The notes under the pieces were generated by a model. It ran no database searches and was not told where the DNA came from. It saw only the letters and a program-made list of their open reading frames with translations. Shown here in pieces: positions 9,324 to 21,200 of a stretch of DNA of 64,000 nt; the stretch's first letter is position 1; each line of letters begins with the position of its first letter. The translations under genes and the position numbers were made by a program. The stretch is from Adenophora triphylla var. japonica (lineage: Eukaryota; Streptophyta; Magnoliopsida; Asterales; Campanulaceae): the NCBI GenBank assembly GCA_022495995.1, contig JAFEMH010001232.1, positions 288,501 through 352,500 of the forward strand. Reading direction: 5' to 3'.

Positions 9324-11939
9324 CTAAGACTCCGACTCCTCGTCGTCGCTGCTCAGCTCGTAGAAACTAGGATCCCTCATCAAGTCCTCGACATCACTCA
9401 CGTCAGAAAGATTGACATTCATGTGCTCATACTCCGCCAGCTGCTCCAGGATGCTCGTGTTGGACCCCTGTCCCCGAGGCATAGCACTGGTAGGGGAGGT
9501 CTGATACTCTGAGGCTGGCGAGGTAGAGGCGGTGCTCCCAACGTGCCTTCTCTTGCGCACGGGCTCCTGTACATTTGCCCCAGCCCGGGAAGCACAGGCC
9601 AACTTCCTCAGAAGGGACCGGCACACGTCCTTCCAGCCTCTGTTTTGCCGTACCAAGCCATCATAGGAACGAGTAGGAACTTGCGAGAAAAGAGAAGAAA
9701 AACTCAGAAAATCTCAGAAAGGTCCAAAATCGCAGAAAGCAAAGAAATCCGAAAAGGGAAAAGACCCTAAAGATACTTACAGTGCTGTTAGTTGGCAGAG
9801 TATACCGGGGCTCCCTCGTGTCAGGAACAGGTATCATGAACCTCCTCGGTACCCCGTTTACCACGTAGGAGAGATGAGCAGGAGGCATAGGCGGGTCAGT
9901 CGACTCTGCTTCCCCGTACCCCTGAGTGACAGCCATCTTCACTAGCTTCTGCGGCGTCCTCAACTGCTGCTCCACAAAGGTGGCATACGGGGTAGCAAAG
10001 TCAAAATACTCCTCGGCCGCCATGCCTGCCTGATATCTCGCTATCTCATCCTCTGACCAGTTCCTAGGCTACAGCATACGCGGTGGAGGATCGTGGGGAA
10101 TAATGGCGTCCAAAGGAGGGACATGGCCGTGCTGCCTAGAGAAGCTATCTCCCAAGTAAATGATATCACAAGTCAGCCCCGTCAACCACCTCCTCTGCCT
10201 AGTCGCCTCCAAGGCATCCCCTAGCAGAACCTCAGGGTACCTCCCCCAAGGATAGAAATCCACCCCCTCGTGTCCATCCCTGTTGATGACCGGTCTCACC
10301 ATCTTGTAATCAAAAGTGATCCGGGTCTTCCCGGTAAACTTATCTCTAGCTTCTCCCCTCCAGTGAATCATGGCCGGGAAGATCTCTGGAACACTCTGTT
10401 GGTTCCAAGGAAAGAACCCGATCACCTCACAGAACCAGACCTGCATGTTCAAGACAAAGGGTCATTTCTCTCATAAAAATCTCAAGACAGAAAAAGTAAA
10501 AGAGAGAAAAGAGAGAGAGACTACCTCCAGCGCAAAAGAAAAGCAGTCCATAGAAGCAGCCTTGTTCCGGCTGTACAGGTCCAAAGAGAAGTAAAGCTCA
10601 GCCAATCCGGCCTCACCCCAAGAGACTGGCCCAATCTCAACCAGATTCTCCAAAGAGTCAAGCAGGCACAGCATAGCCAGTGTCCCAGAGTTGGCAAAGA
10701 TAGTGACTGACAGCATCAACCATAAGAAAGCTCTCGCGAGCTGGTGTGCAGTCACCTCATTGGCGGCAAACCCCTGCATGCACTCCAGAACCACCACCTC
10801 AACATACCTCGTCTCCATCCCAAGCCCCTTAGGACGGAGGTCAAATCCAACTAGAGCCCTGAACTCCTCTGCAGTGATGTGATCTCTCCAGGTCACAGGC
10901 CTCCCAGTAAACTGCAAGCCAGTAATGGCAGTAAAGTCAGCCAGAGTCACCGTAATCTCCCCCCAGCTGAGATGAAAGCTGTGGGTGGTGTCCCACCAGA
11001 AATCTGAAAGGGCCTGGACCAACCCCTTACTCTTAGAGGTCACATGGATACCTCTACCAATAGCGACAATGAACAAATCAAGACCGGTAGCCATCACCAA
11101 CTGCTTGGGGTTCACCCCATCTTTCTCGAAGTTGGGCATCCTATCCCACAACTTCACAGCCACCTCAGAAGGTCCCCTCGACTTGTTCTCCTGTAGGAAA
11201 ACACAACAAAAATGTGTCAGTCCTTCATCTCATTTCAAAAAATGCATATATTCAAAAGTGCACATATTTTCAAAGAAAAGCATTCATAAGAGGTTTCTAG
11301 CATCCTTTGCCCGGAAAACGTGTCCTTCATCATTTGAAGCACGTCATCCCGACCACATTGCTCTCTCAAGAACAAAATTCCAAGTTTCACAAAATTCTTT
11401 GCACATAAGCACTAATTTTTCAAAATGGCATGCATGAATCCTTTTCATCGTCCAAAATCCCGTTTTCTCATCCATGATCAGAAATCTACCTAGTTCTAGT
11501 GCATGCAAGGACTCCGTCACATTTTAGACATTATTTTTCTTACTTTATTTTCAAAAAATGAGTCATTCTCATTATTTTTCAAATAAATTGCACATGCATG
11601 TTCATTTATCTCCTTAGCCTCATAGGTTAATCATCAAAATTCCAAAATCATCAACAAAATCATAGGGAAATTCGAAAAATTCCTAAAAATTTGGGTCAAG
11701 CCCTAAATCAATCAAAATTCCAATCAAAATTTGACAAAATCAAGCAAATCAAAGACGCTTACCCCAATATATTGAGGTTTCGTAGATTTGTGCTCCCCCC
11801 TCCCGGGATAGAGCTCGGACGGAGGCGTGTTGAAGTCATACTTCCGCTCCGTTCGAATGAGCTCCCTCCTCCTCCTCCTAGCGGCTTCCGACAAAGTTCT
11901 TCGTGCTTGCCTAGGCACCATATTCCCTTCCGGATCCAT
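9324..11939 (-). pseudogene. Spliced plant mobile domain (PMD) gene, antisense
   Basis: Four exons are readable. Exon 1 is 11939-11763 (start MDPEGNMVPRQ, donor GTAAGC). Exon 2 is 11190-10525 (acceptor CCTACAG, donor GTAGTC), exon 3 is 10440-9781 (acceptor ATGCAG, donor GTAAGTATC) and exon 4 is about 9679-9324. Exons 1 to 3 join in phase 0. Exon 2 carries the PMD hallmark TTHSFHLSWGEITVTLADF followed by TGLQFTGRPVTWRDH. Exon 4 ends in an acidic Ser/Glu tail. There are two defects: an in-frame TAG at 10071-10069 with coherent coding on both sides, and a one-base phase mismatch at the last intron. PMD proteins include nuclear silencing factors (MAIN, MAIL1) and transposon-borne relatives. The transposon-like context favours the latter. 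Confidence 0.78.
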
Positions 11940-12330
11940 TTTGATCAGTAGCAGCAAAGGAATTGAAGAATTTTTGAAAATTCTCTCTTCTCTCTCCCTC
12001 TTCCTCGGCAGAAAACAAATAGCAATGCTATTTGCCCGTTTCAAATCCTGTTTAAATAATCTGGTGAAAATGAATTCAAATCCGTACGGCTACTTTTTCC
12101 CCCACCTCATGTCGGGCGGCCTCATTTGCTCTGAGCTGAAATTACACTTTTGCCCCTAGACTTTCCACTTAGGCATACAATTCTCGTTACCTCTTAACCA
12201 GAGTAATGCTGTTTCCCAAGGATATCCGTTATCTCTAAGGAGAATAAACTTTCCTCCCGAGTCGCCTCCGTTGCTTCCGTTATAACGGAATAACGTTAGG
12301 TGACATCCTCCGAATTGTCAAAACTCAAAC
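11940..12330. other. Upstream region of the PMD gene
   Basis: No coding sequence is recognised. It should contain the promoter and 5' UTR of the minus-strand PMD gene. I could not define a TATA box with confidence. The right part runs into the short tandem repeats. Confidence 0.4.
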
Positions 12331-12685
12331 TTTAGCTACCTCTATCTCATAGATAGTGAAGTACGCTTCAGTAACTCTAAGCTTTAGCTACCTATATCCC
12401 ATAGATAGTGAAGTACGCTTCAGTAACTCTAAGCTTTAGCTACCTCTATCCCATAGATAGTGAAGTACGCTTCAGTTTCTCTAAGCTTTAGCTACCTCTA
12501 TCACATAGATGGTGAAGTACGCTCAAATTTTCAAGTTTAGCTACCTATGTCTCATAGATAGTGAAGTATGCTCAAGTTTCCCAACTTAAGCTACCTCTAT
12601 CTCATAGATAGTGAAGTACGCTCAAGTTTTTCCAACTTTAGCTACCTCTATCTCCTCGATAGCGATGTAAGCTTCAGTTTCTTCA
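12331..12685. repeat. Seven-copy ~52-bp tandem repeat with a built-in hairpin
   Basis: Units start near 12331, 12383, 12435, 12487, 12536, 12586 and 12637. Each has the form tttagctacctctatctcat followed by agatagtgaagtacgct. The core CTATCTCATAGATAG is a perfect 6-bp stem with a 3-base loop. The hairpin is better conserved across units than the linkers are. Confidence 0.9.
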
Positions 12686-12795
12686 GGTGACAACCTTCAT
12701 TAATTGTCAATCAGGTAAACACCTCCATTAATTGTCAATCAGGTGACAACCTCCATTAATTGTCAAATCAGGTGACTCCTCCATTAATCGTCAAA
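12686..12795. repeat. Four-copy ~33-bp tandem repeat
   Basis: Repeats of the type caggtgacaacctccattaa followed by ttgtcaat directly follow the 52-bp array. There are small indels between copies. No coding sequence. Confidence 0.8.
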
Positions 12796-12837
12796 ACCTC
12801 AAGAATCCTAGACATCGTTCCTAACTATCTAGTGAGA

Positions 12838-13380
12838 CTTGAACTACGACCAAGGCTTGATTCCTTCGGGATACATAGGTAGCCTTTCATAAAGGTCCAG
12901 CCATCCGACCACATTGGTCACCCCTTCCCTTCATCACTCCTCAGTGGTGAGGTAGCCTTTCATAAAGGTACAGCCATCCGACCACATTGGTCACCCTCTT
13001 CCTTCATCACTCCTTAGCGGTAAAGTAGCCCCTCATAAAGGTCCAGATGTCCGACCACATTGGTCACTTCCTTCATCTGGCATGTCCCCAGTAGGATCAG
13101 TCACTTGACCTCCCAGGTCACTTTCCATTATCTTCCTAGCAAGGGACCAGCTTCTCTTCGCCATTCCCTAGTGGATTCCAAACTACGATCTGGCTTGATT
13201 CCTCTGGGATACATAGGTAGCCTACTTTAGGTTCAGCCAATTCGTCACATATAACGCCCCTTTCCCCAGCGAATCTTTCCCGAACTACAATCATGGCTTG
13301 ATTCCCACCTGGGATACATAGGTAGCCTTCCAAAGGTTCAGCCACTCGACCACCTAGGTCACCCAATCCGTCTCGGCAGT
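12838..13380. repeat. Complex repeat region: gaactacg...gggatacataggtagcc modules
   Basis: A module beginning gaactacga, with cttgattcc in the middle and gggatacataggtagcc at the end, occurs at about 12838, 13188 and 13281. Between them, a second module (aggtagcctttcataaaggt, then ccgaccacattggtcac) is repeated three times from 12880 to 13067. Its position just before a polypurine tract suits the 3' untranslated part of a Tat/Ogre-like element. Confidence 0.7.
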
Positions 13381-13448
13381 TCGCCAGATTGGATCTTTTT
13401 TTATCGACAACCCCACCCGCCCTGCAAGTGACGTTGCCGAGGGGCTTC

Positions 13449-15095
13449 TGTAAGTACCTAAATCTAGCTCATGCCTTCCGGTTAAGTTTTCCGGCAATTC
13501 CCCGGACTTTCCTAAAGTTCAGGGGCAAATTGGGAACTTTCCCAAACCTTCCGAGGGGCGAAGGACTTGCTAGGAATTAAAATTCCACGTAGTCCTTCGC
13601 TGGAAAAGACCTTCTAGAATGCCACCTTGCATGGTTCTAGAAATAAGCTGAGTCACTAATGGATAAGACTGCACGGCTTCATTAGCTAAGGGTTACAGCC
13701 GCACGGCTTCATTAGCCATCACCAGACTGCCTATAAATAGAGGCCTCCTCTAGTCATTTTGATATACAATTTTTGGCACTGTTACTCTGCTAAAATACAG
13801 CCACGAAATTCCAGAGAGCTGAAACCTCCCAAAATCACCTCCCTCCTCTTCAAAACCTCTCCAAAATTGATCCTTCCTTAGGCAATCTTCAAGGGAGATA
13901 GAGGGACACTACCATTGGTAACCTCTCCTCCTCTTCCCTTTAAAATATACTTGTCATACTTGCTATATTGATTTTTGCTATTTGTATTGCTATCTACTTG
14001 CTTTATATTGGATTTGTTGCTATAAAAATCAAGTCTTTAGTCATGTAGATCATAATACCCCCATTCCCCTATCACATGGGATTCATGGAGGATCCATCCC
14101 AAGGATGAACAATAAGACCTCAAATGGCTTGTTCTAGGGTGGATCTCTCACATGATGATGTGAAAATAGCATATTTTTCATATAAAAATGTCATCTTTTT
14201 CCATTAAAAATGTAATCTTTATTCATGAATGTTATCCCCCTTCCCATAGACCTTGCTTCCAAGGATTGTCCACCTAAATGGTTCATAAAGGACATAGGAA
14301 AGCCATAAAGGTCCTCCCTTTTCATTCCTAATCCTAGCTTGCATCATGTTCATTACATATGTTAGTGTAAAAATGTCATCTTTACTTTAAAATGCATTCC
14401 CCATGTCCCTCATGGTTGGATCACTCTCCAAGGATTGCCTAGTGACCTTCTTAAGGCACAAAAAGGCATAGGATGAGTATAAAGATCCAATCTTTATACC
14501 CCTCACTTAGTCCCCTTTGGTACTTGAGGCATCTCTTGGAGTGTAATGGTGTAAAGGTCCTATCTTTACATCATTTCCTCCACATAAAGATGCCATAGCC
14601 GGATATTCCTTTAGAAAAGGATGAACTTGAGCCCCTACATCTCCGATTATCACTTGAGACGAGCATAAATGTCCCGACTAAGCTCAAATCGTCTCAAGAT
14701 GTAGGATTGATGGGCAAAGGTCTTTCCTTTCTAAAGAGTCTCATCCTTGGACTATAAAAAAGGTGTCCTTATCTTGATCTCATATGACCCAAGGTCTCAT
14801 AATGATGATCATAAGTCCAAGATGAGAACGGGATCAAAGTCCCTAACACATTAAAATCCAAGGAATCCCGAGCGATAACCAACTCATGGTTTATACGTCC
14901 GAAAGACTACTTGACACATTCCCTCCTTTTCCAAAAAACACATCCCACACACGAAAACATAAAGGCAAGCATGAAAATCGGATCTTGGAAGACTTACTTT
15001 GGCAAGGCTCCTTGGGTGAACGTCGATCTGTTCTTCCCAAGGGGTAACTTAACCTTCGGACCCAAATCCTTTTTTTCAAAGTTGTGAGGAAATCA
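13449..15095 (+). repeat. LTR-like unit of a Tat/Ogre-type Gypsy element
   Basis: A purine-rich gccgaggggcttc at 13436-13448 directly precedes TGTAAGTACC, a usual LTR start. A TATA box (TATAAATA, 13732-13739) lies near 280 bp in. The unit ends around aatca at 15095, eight bases before a PBS-like sequence. A direct repeat with gcacggcttcattagc flanks the upstream promoter region. A second LTR copy is not in the window, so the boundaries rest on these landmarks only. Confidence 0.55.
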
Positions 15096-15103
15096 AAATG
15101 GCG

Positions 15104-15114
15104 TGGCGACTCCG
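15104..15114 (+). other. Partial primer binding site, tRNA-Arg type
   Basis: TGGCGACTCCG matches the first 11 bases of the tRNA-Arg primer site used by Ogre/Tat elements, then diverges into a T-run. If it is real, the LTR to its left acts as a 5' LTR while 3'-type sequence lies left of that LTR, as in a tandem or recombined element. Confidence 0.5.
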
Positions 15115-15317
15115 TTTTTTCAATTTAAACCGGATGTCTTCAAACCGATATGAGGCGGTGACCCCTTACACGAGAAAGCGGTTCCAACATAAAAAAATGA
15201 GGAAAGGAAAAGCCGCGATCTTTGGCACGATATTCACACATACTTAAATGAGAAAATAAACAACTATACTACTTGGATAAATCAGCCAATAAATTACACG
15301 TACTTAATGTAATAATA
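15115..15317. other. Remnant leader and Helitron 3' flank
   Basis: 15115-15200 (including gcggtgaccccttacacgag) looks like residual leader of the Tat/Ogre-like element. From about 15230 the AT-rich sequence is the 3' untranslated region of the minus-strand Helitron gene. I could not find a convincing Helitron 3' hairpin and CTRR end, so the junction is approximate. Confidence 0.4.
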
Positions 15318-15795
15318 TTACAAATTTTGGAAAATTTCCTTGTAAACAACATTAGTTGTTTGACTTGTTGGATTCCCATCTTCATCACATATTAAAATCT
15401 TCAAACCAGCACGATTAGTTCTCTTGACAATGCAACATAAAGCTGACCATGACTAAACACCGGCCTTTTGAGGAAAAGGCCAACATGCGACAATGATTGA
15501 CCCTGACTTTTATTAATTGACATTGCTTAAGAAATAATCAACGGAAACTGTCTTCTTTGAAACTTGAAAGGCAACGATAGATCCGATGGAGTCAAGGACA
15601 TTCTGGGGACAAAAACTTTTTCTCCGACATTGCTTCCATTTAAAATTTTAGCATCAATAACATGATTCCCAAGCCTTGTAATGATTAGCCTAGTTCCATT
15701 GCATAAACCTGCCCATGGTCAATATTACGAAGCAACATCACTGGGACACCAACCTTCAGCGAAAGCTGATGATTAGGCAAACCAGAGCTCTTTAT
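15318..15795 (-). pseudogene. Helitron PIF1-like helicase, C-terminal part
   Basis: Read on the minus strand from the TSD at 15795, the sequence gives KSSGLPNHQLSLKVGVPVML, then LRNID. After a frameshift it gives GLCNGTRLIITRLGNHVIDA and the helicase motif [14 protein letters not shown], then [10 protein letters not shown], ending in a stop at 15320-15318. These are C-terminal motifs of the Helitron superfamily-1B helicase. An in-frame TAA lies just before [10 protein letters not shown]. The upstream continuation is at 25114, beyond the Tekay-type element. Confidence 0.9.
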
Positions 15796-18154
15796 TGTCA
15801 CGAAGCAACATCACGTGGGAGTGGGGTGCATTGCATCTCATATTATACATTATATATTATTTGGTTGTATTATGTGTTTATTTGGCTAAGTTGCTAAATT
15901 ATGTGATTTTAGATGTTATTAAATAAAATTTAATTATATAATATCTAATTAGAATAATTGGGAATTAATGTATTAAAGTTATAATATTTGAAATTTTAAA
16001 TAAAAATGTTATAAAAAGTATAAGTAATATTTTATTATGAGACGGAGGAAGTAATAATAATAATAAAAATAAAAGATACGGGACGGATTTGTTTGGAAAA
16101 GGCTTCACGTGGCAAAAGCAAAGCAAGGAGGAGGTGTTGCTTAGGAAATATTTAGAAGCTTTTTCTTCTTACCTTCTTCTCAGCTCTTCTACTTCTCTCT
16201 TGGTTCTTCTCTTTCTCTCCGTACTAACGTCCTAAACCTAGGGTTATCTTCAGAAAATCCTAGAAAATCAACCGTTGATCCGTTTTTATTTCCGACTTCA
16301 TATTTGTGATCAGGGAGTCGATTAGAGTAAGAATAGCCGATTAAATCATCTTTTTATTTCGGCAAATTTTGGTAAGTTATTATGATTCTTTCAAATAACT
16401 GTTCATAATATGTATAAAAATAATATTATGATGATATAATTGATTATTGATGATTTTGGCATTGTTATTTGGCCTTTAAAATGATTTAAAATGATGAGTA
16501 TATGGGGTTAAACTCGATTCTGTATATATCTACCATGTACAATAAGGTTAGTATTAATTGGTTATAACTATTACTAGTATGAGAATTCTTACTTAGTTGG
16601 TTTAATTTAATAATTTAGTATTACTATTCTCGATTCAATAGAATGCCCTGAATACTTCATAAGAAATATGTTGGAAGCATTACAGATTTCCTAGACTTTG
16701 GATATTCTTAGAGCCCATTAACTTGGTTTAGAGCATTTGAAATTATTTCGTGTAACAGTGGTACTAAATTGAAATTGAAAGGCTATGTTTATATAATGTT
16801 ATAAAAAGTTAAAGATATAATCTTTCGACTAATAAATATAATAGTTCAATGTTATATGATGTATGCGTAGGGTTACTTATATGATATTGTATCCTTACGT
16901 GATGACCTGTATAGGGTTATTTGTTCGTAGAGTGCTTAAAATGTGAAGTGTACTATTTACTTGGTTTGGACAGGAGTGGTAGTACCCTGTTACTAGTTTA
17001 CATATTGTGTAATGAATGTGTAGGACTTATGTGCTATACTTTGTGCCATACGAGTTTACATATTCATAGTTAATTGTGCACATAGTGTTAAATACGTGTT
17101 GCACTGTTTCAATTGTTTAACATGAGTTGCAGTACCATGTGTACATATATGTTGATGTCCCGTTGGGTGGACTTACTTTCAAGTATCTGTGGTGTGCTTG
17201 AATATGGTATACCAGTTGATCTTCGGGAGTATAGGGAATGCAACCACTTATGAGAAGATATTTCATAAGGTGATTGGATGTCCTTATACTTGTACCGTTC
17301 ACCCCCTTCTGTGGACACGGATTGAGGGGTTCAGCTTCTGTGGATATGTGCAGTCATGCCACATGATAGCGAGGCAGCTTATATGGATCTCTGAAAGGGG
17401 TCGTATAAGAGGTGAATGTGCACTAGCAGTTCACCACATGAGAGGAGTATGACTCCCACTGTAGTACTACATATGACCCAGATGGGGAAAAGGTAAAGGG
17501 AAAGGTAACGTAAAGTGTTTACTGTTTTCCCAATGTGATTGAGCAACCTGTGTATGTGTTGCATGTTATATGACTTATTGGTCAGCAGGAAAAGGTAACG
17601 TAATGTGTTTACTGTTTTCCAATATTGAGCAACCTGTTTATGTGTTGCATCTTGTATGGCATATTGCTGCATACATAATAGCTTGCTGAGATTTTATCTC
17701 ACCCCTTCTCCCTTTATTTTTTTTAGATCCCGCTGAGACAGGAGGACCGGACCAGTGAGGCCGGGGGACAGAGTTTGGATTTCTTTTGGTTGTCGGGGTA
17801 TGTGTTGTATTGGGGAGTTGGGATTGTGGTTGTTATTCTTTTGGGGAAAGGCTCTGTATATAAAACTTTTACAAACTTGTTTCAGTTGGTTTGTTTTGTA
17901 ATTAAGCGTGAGTTGGTTTGTTGTATGGTTGGCTTGTATAAGCTTACCAGTTGTATATTTGTAGAAACAGGTTGTGTTTGTTTAAACAGGTTTACATATC
18001 GCCTCCGTGTAGAGAGGTTATTTTGAAACTGTTTTTAAAACGGGTTGTATACTTTTCAAGTTAAAGTAAAGGAAGTTTTTTTAAATGGTATATTTTGGGA
18101 CTTCCCATCCTTGGACACGAGTTTATAGGTCTCGGGAGTTGGGAGGAGCCCACA
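15796..18154 (+). repeat. 5' LTR of the Tekay-type element
   Basis: It aligns along its length with 22724-25113 except at the left end. There, after TGTCACGA, 35 bp present in the 3' LTR are replaced by 8 bp (15804-15811) that copy nearby sequence. Short ORFs inside it, on both strands, are mirrored in the 3' LTR and have no coding support. Confidence 0.93.
15800..15814. other. Templated filler in the 5' LTR
   Basis: acgaagcaacatcac at 15800-15814 is identical to 15727-15741 in the flanking Helitron sequence. It replaces bases 9-43 of the LTR as judged from the intact 3' LTR. This looks like a small deletion repaired by copying a local template. Confidence 0.75.
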
Positions 18155-18156
18155 GT

Positions 18157-18168
18157 TGGTATCAAAGC
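18157..18168 (+). other. Primer binding site, tRNA-iMet type
   Basis: TGGTATCAAAGC lies 2 bp after the LTR. It matches the usual TGGTATCAGAGC site with one substitution. Confidence 0.92.
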
Positions 18169-18253
18169 TTTGGTTAGAGTCAAGGGTAGATGTCTAGTCT
18201 AAGGGGGAGTGTGTGATATCTGACGCCGAGTGTTTCCTGCAGGGATCAGTGTA

Positions 18254-21200
18254 ATGGCTGGGATTGGTGGTGACCAGCAGGGAAATATTGGTGATCAGGG
18301 GGCTGGGGGAGGTCCTAATGCTGAGATGATGGCAATGTTTCAGACTTTCCTCCAGACTATGGCAGCTCAGGGTAGAGCACAGCAACAACCTGAGGCAAGG
18401 CCGACACAAGGGTTAGAGAAGTTTATCAAATTGTCTCCACCTAGTTTCAACAAGGATCCAGATCCACTGATAGCTGAGAGATGGCTGGAAGTCATGACTA
18501 AGATCTTTGTTGCAATGGAGAGCACATATGAAGAAAAGATTAGATGTGCAGTGTTTAAATTAGAGGGTCCTGCTGAGTATTGGTGGCAAATTCTTAAGGA
18601 AAGCTGGGAGCGGGATCATACGCCCCAGACCTGGGACAACTTCGTCAGTAAATTTAAAGAGCATTACATACCAGTGATCACCAAAGACAAGAAAGAGGTA
18701 GAGTTCTTGAAGCTGGAGCAGGGGGCAATGACAGTAGCCAAATATTCTGCAAAATTTACAGAGCTATCGAGGTATTGTCCACATCTGGTACCAGATGAGA
18801 GCAGGAGGGTTTACAGGTTTGTCAAGGGACTCAGGTTGGAGTTCAGGAAGCAGTTGTTGACTCACGATTTTCCCAACTACCAGGCGGCAGTTAACATGGC
18901 ATACAGAATTGAGAATGACATCGAGGAACATAGAGGTAAATCTGAGGGTAGTGGAAGCAAGGCAAAGTTATCAGGCCAGAGTTCAGGTCAGAGCAAGAAT
19001 CAGCCTAGATCTTCAACTTCTGGAGGGGCTAAGGGAGGAACAGTCACAATTTCTACTCGACCTGTATCAAGCAAGTTTGGCACGGTTTGTAATTGGTGTA
19101 AGAAAGTGGGGCACTCAGAAGACAATTGTTGGAGTAAGCAGGGTAAGTGTATGAGTTGTGGTGAGATGGGGCACTTCAGAAAGGATTGTCCTAAGTTCAA
19201 GAAGGGTCAAGCTACGGGTGGTAGACCACAGGGTGACCAGCCCAAAGGTGGGGTAAAGAGAGATGTTGAGGGGAAACCCAAAGAGAGAGTCCAAGGTAGA
19301 GTCTTTGCTTTGGATAGAGGCGCAGTAGATCTCACTGCGGTGATTAGAGGTATTGTCCCTGTCTCAGGGGTCAGGGCTCGTATTCTTATCGACCCTGGAT
19401 CGTCTCATTCTTATGTGGCATCTCATTTTGCATTTACATTGCATAAGTTGCCTATGTTGTTACCTTATATGTTAGAGGTTTCTACTCCTGTGGGAGAGCA
19501 CCTCGAATCCTTTTTGATCTATCATGGCTGTGAGGTCATTATATGTGGGCATGTGTTGCCAGTGGATCTGGTAGAGTTGCCAATCCATGATTTTAATGTT
19601 ATTTTAGGCATGGACTGGTTGAGTTCTTGTCATGCCTTGGTGGACTGTCGCAGAAAGCGAGTCACCTTTTTTATGCCTGATGTGCCTGTATTTGTCTTTG
19701 ATGCTGATAAATCTTTATTTGGCATTCATGTTATATCTGCTATAAAGGCTAGAAAGTTGTTGTCTAAAGGGTGTGAGGGTTATCTGGCTTATGTGGTAGA
19801 CTCTGGTAAGAAGTCTCCTGAGTTATCTTGTGTTCCAGTTGTGAATGAGTTCAGTGACATATTCTCGACTGAGTATTCTATGCCTCCTGATAGAGAGGTG
19901 GAATTTTGCATTGACTTACTGCCGGGTACTTCACCAATTTTTAAGGCACCCAGAATGGCTCCAGCTGAGTTGAAAGAGTTGAAAATTCAGTTGCAGGAGT
20001 TGTTAGACAAAGGTTTTATTCGTCCCAGTGTGTCACCCTGGGGAGCACCAGTGTTGTTTGTTAGGAAGAAGGATGGCACTTTACGGTTGTGTATTGATTA
20101 CAGACTACTGAATCAAGCTACAATTAAGAACAAATATCCTCTTCCTCACATTGATGATTTATTTGATCAACTTCAAGGTTCCGTTATATATTCTAAGTTG
20201 GATTTACGTAGCGGATACCATCAGTTGAAGATCAAGTCAGATGATGTTTCTAAAACAGCTTTCAGAACAAGGTATGGCCACTATGAATTTCTTGTGATGC
20301 CATTTGGGTTGACCAATGCACCGGCAGTCTTTATGGATATGATGAACATGATCTTCAAGCCTTATCTTGACAGTTTTGTGGTAGTTTTTATTGATGATAT
20401 CCTGGTATACTCAAAATCCAGGGAAGATCACGAGAGGCACTTGAGGATTGTGTTATCCGTACTTCGTGAGAAACAGTTGTTTGCAAAGTTCAGCAAATGT
20501 GAGTTTCTGGTGAATGCATTTCTTTCTTGGGTCACTTGGTATCCAAAGATCGGTATTGCAAGAGATCCTTCAAAGATTTATGCCGTAGTCAACTGGAAAC
20601 TTGACCTTCTACAGTGACAGAGGTTCGTAGTTTCCTTGGCTTAGCGGGGTATTATCGAAGATTTATTGAGGGATTTTCGAGGATTGCAACTCCGTTGACC
20701 AAATTGACGCGGAAGGATGTACCATTTATATGGGATGCTAAGTGTGAAGCTGGCTTTACTGAACTGAAGAAGATATTGACTTCAGCTCCTATTCTTACAC
20801 TTCCAGAGGGTTATGAGAACTTTGTTATCTTCAGTGATGCTTCTAAAGAGGGATTGGGTTGTGTACTTATGCAGAATGGGAAGGTAATTGCGTATGCTTC
20901 AAGGAAGTTATCACCAGCGGAGCAGAATTATCCTACTCACTATATGGAGTTAGCTGCTATTGTTTTTGCACTGCATAAGTGGAAACATTACTAGTATGGG
21001 GCAAAGTTTGAGATATTTACAGATCATAAGAGTCTGAAGTACTTGTTTACTCAGAAGGAACTGAACAACAGACAGAGGCGTTGGTTGGAGCTTCTGAAGG
21101 ATTATGACTGTGTCATTTCTTATCATCCCGGGAAAGCTAATGTGGTGGCTGATACTATTAGCCGTAAGACTCATTTATCCTCCTTAGTATCTCGGGAATG

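Noticed and set aside
15230..15320. Helitron 3' terminus with hairpin and CTRR
   Set aside because: I searched the left flank and found no stem of adequate length followed by CTRR, so no terminus is claimed.
17109..18026. Several ORFs of 60-97 codons on both strands, repeated at about 24064-24985
   Set aside because: They are inside the two Tekay LTRs and are conserved only because the LTRs are nearly identical.
2086..18168. tRNA genes
   Set aside because: The tRNA-like matches at 2086, 15104 and 18157 are primer binding sites of 11-18 nt. No cloverleaf was seen anywhere in the window.
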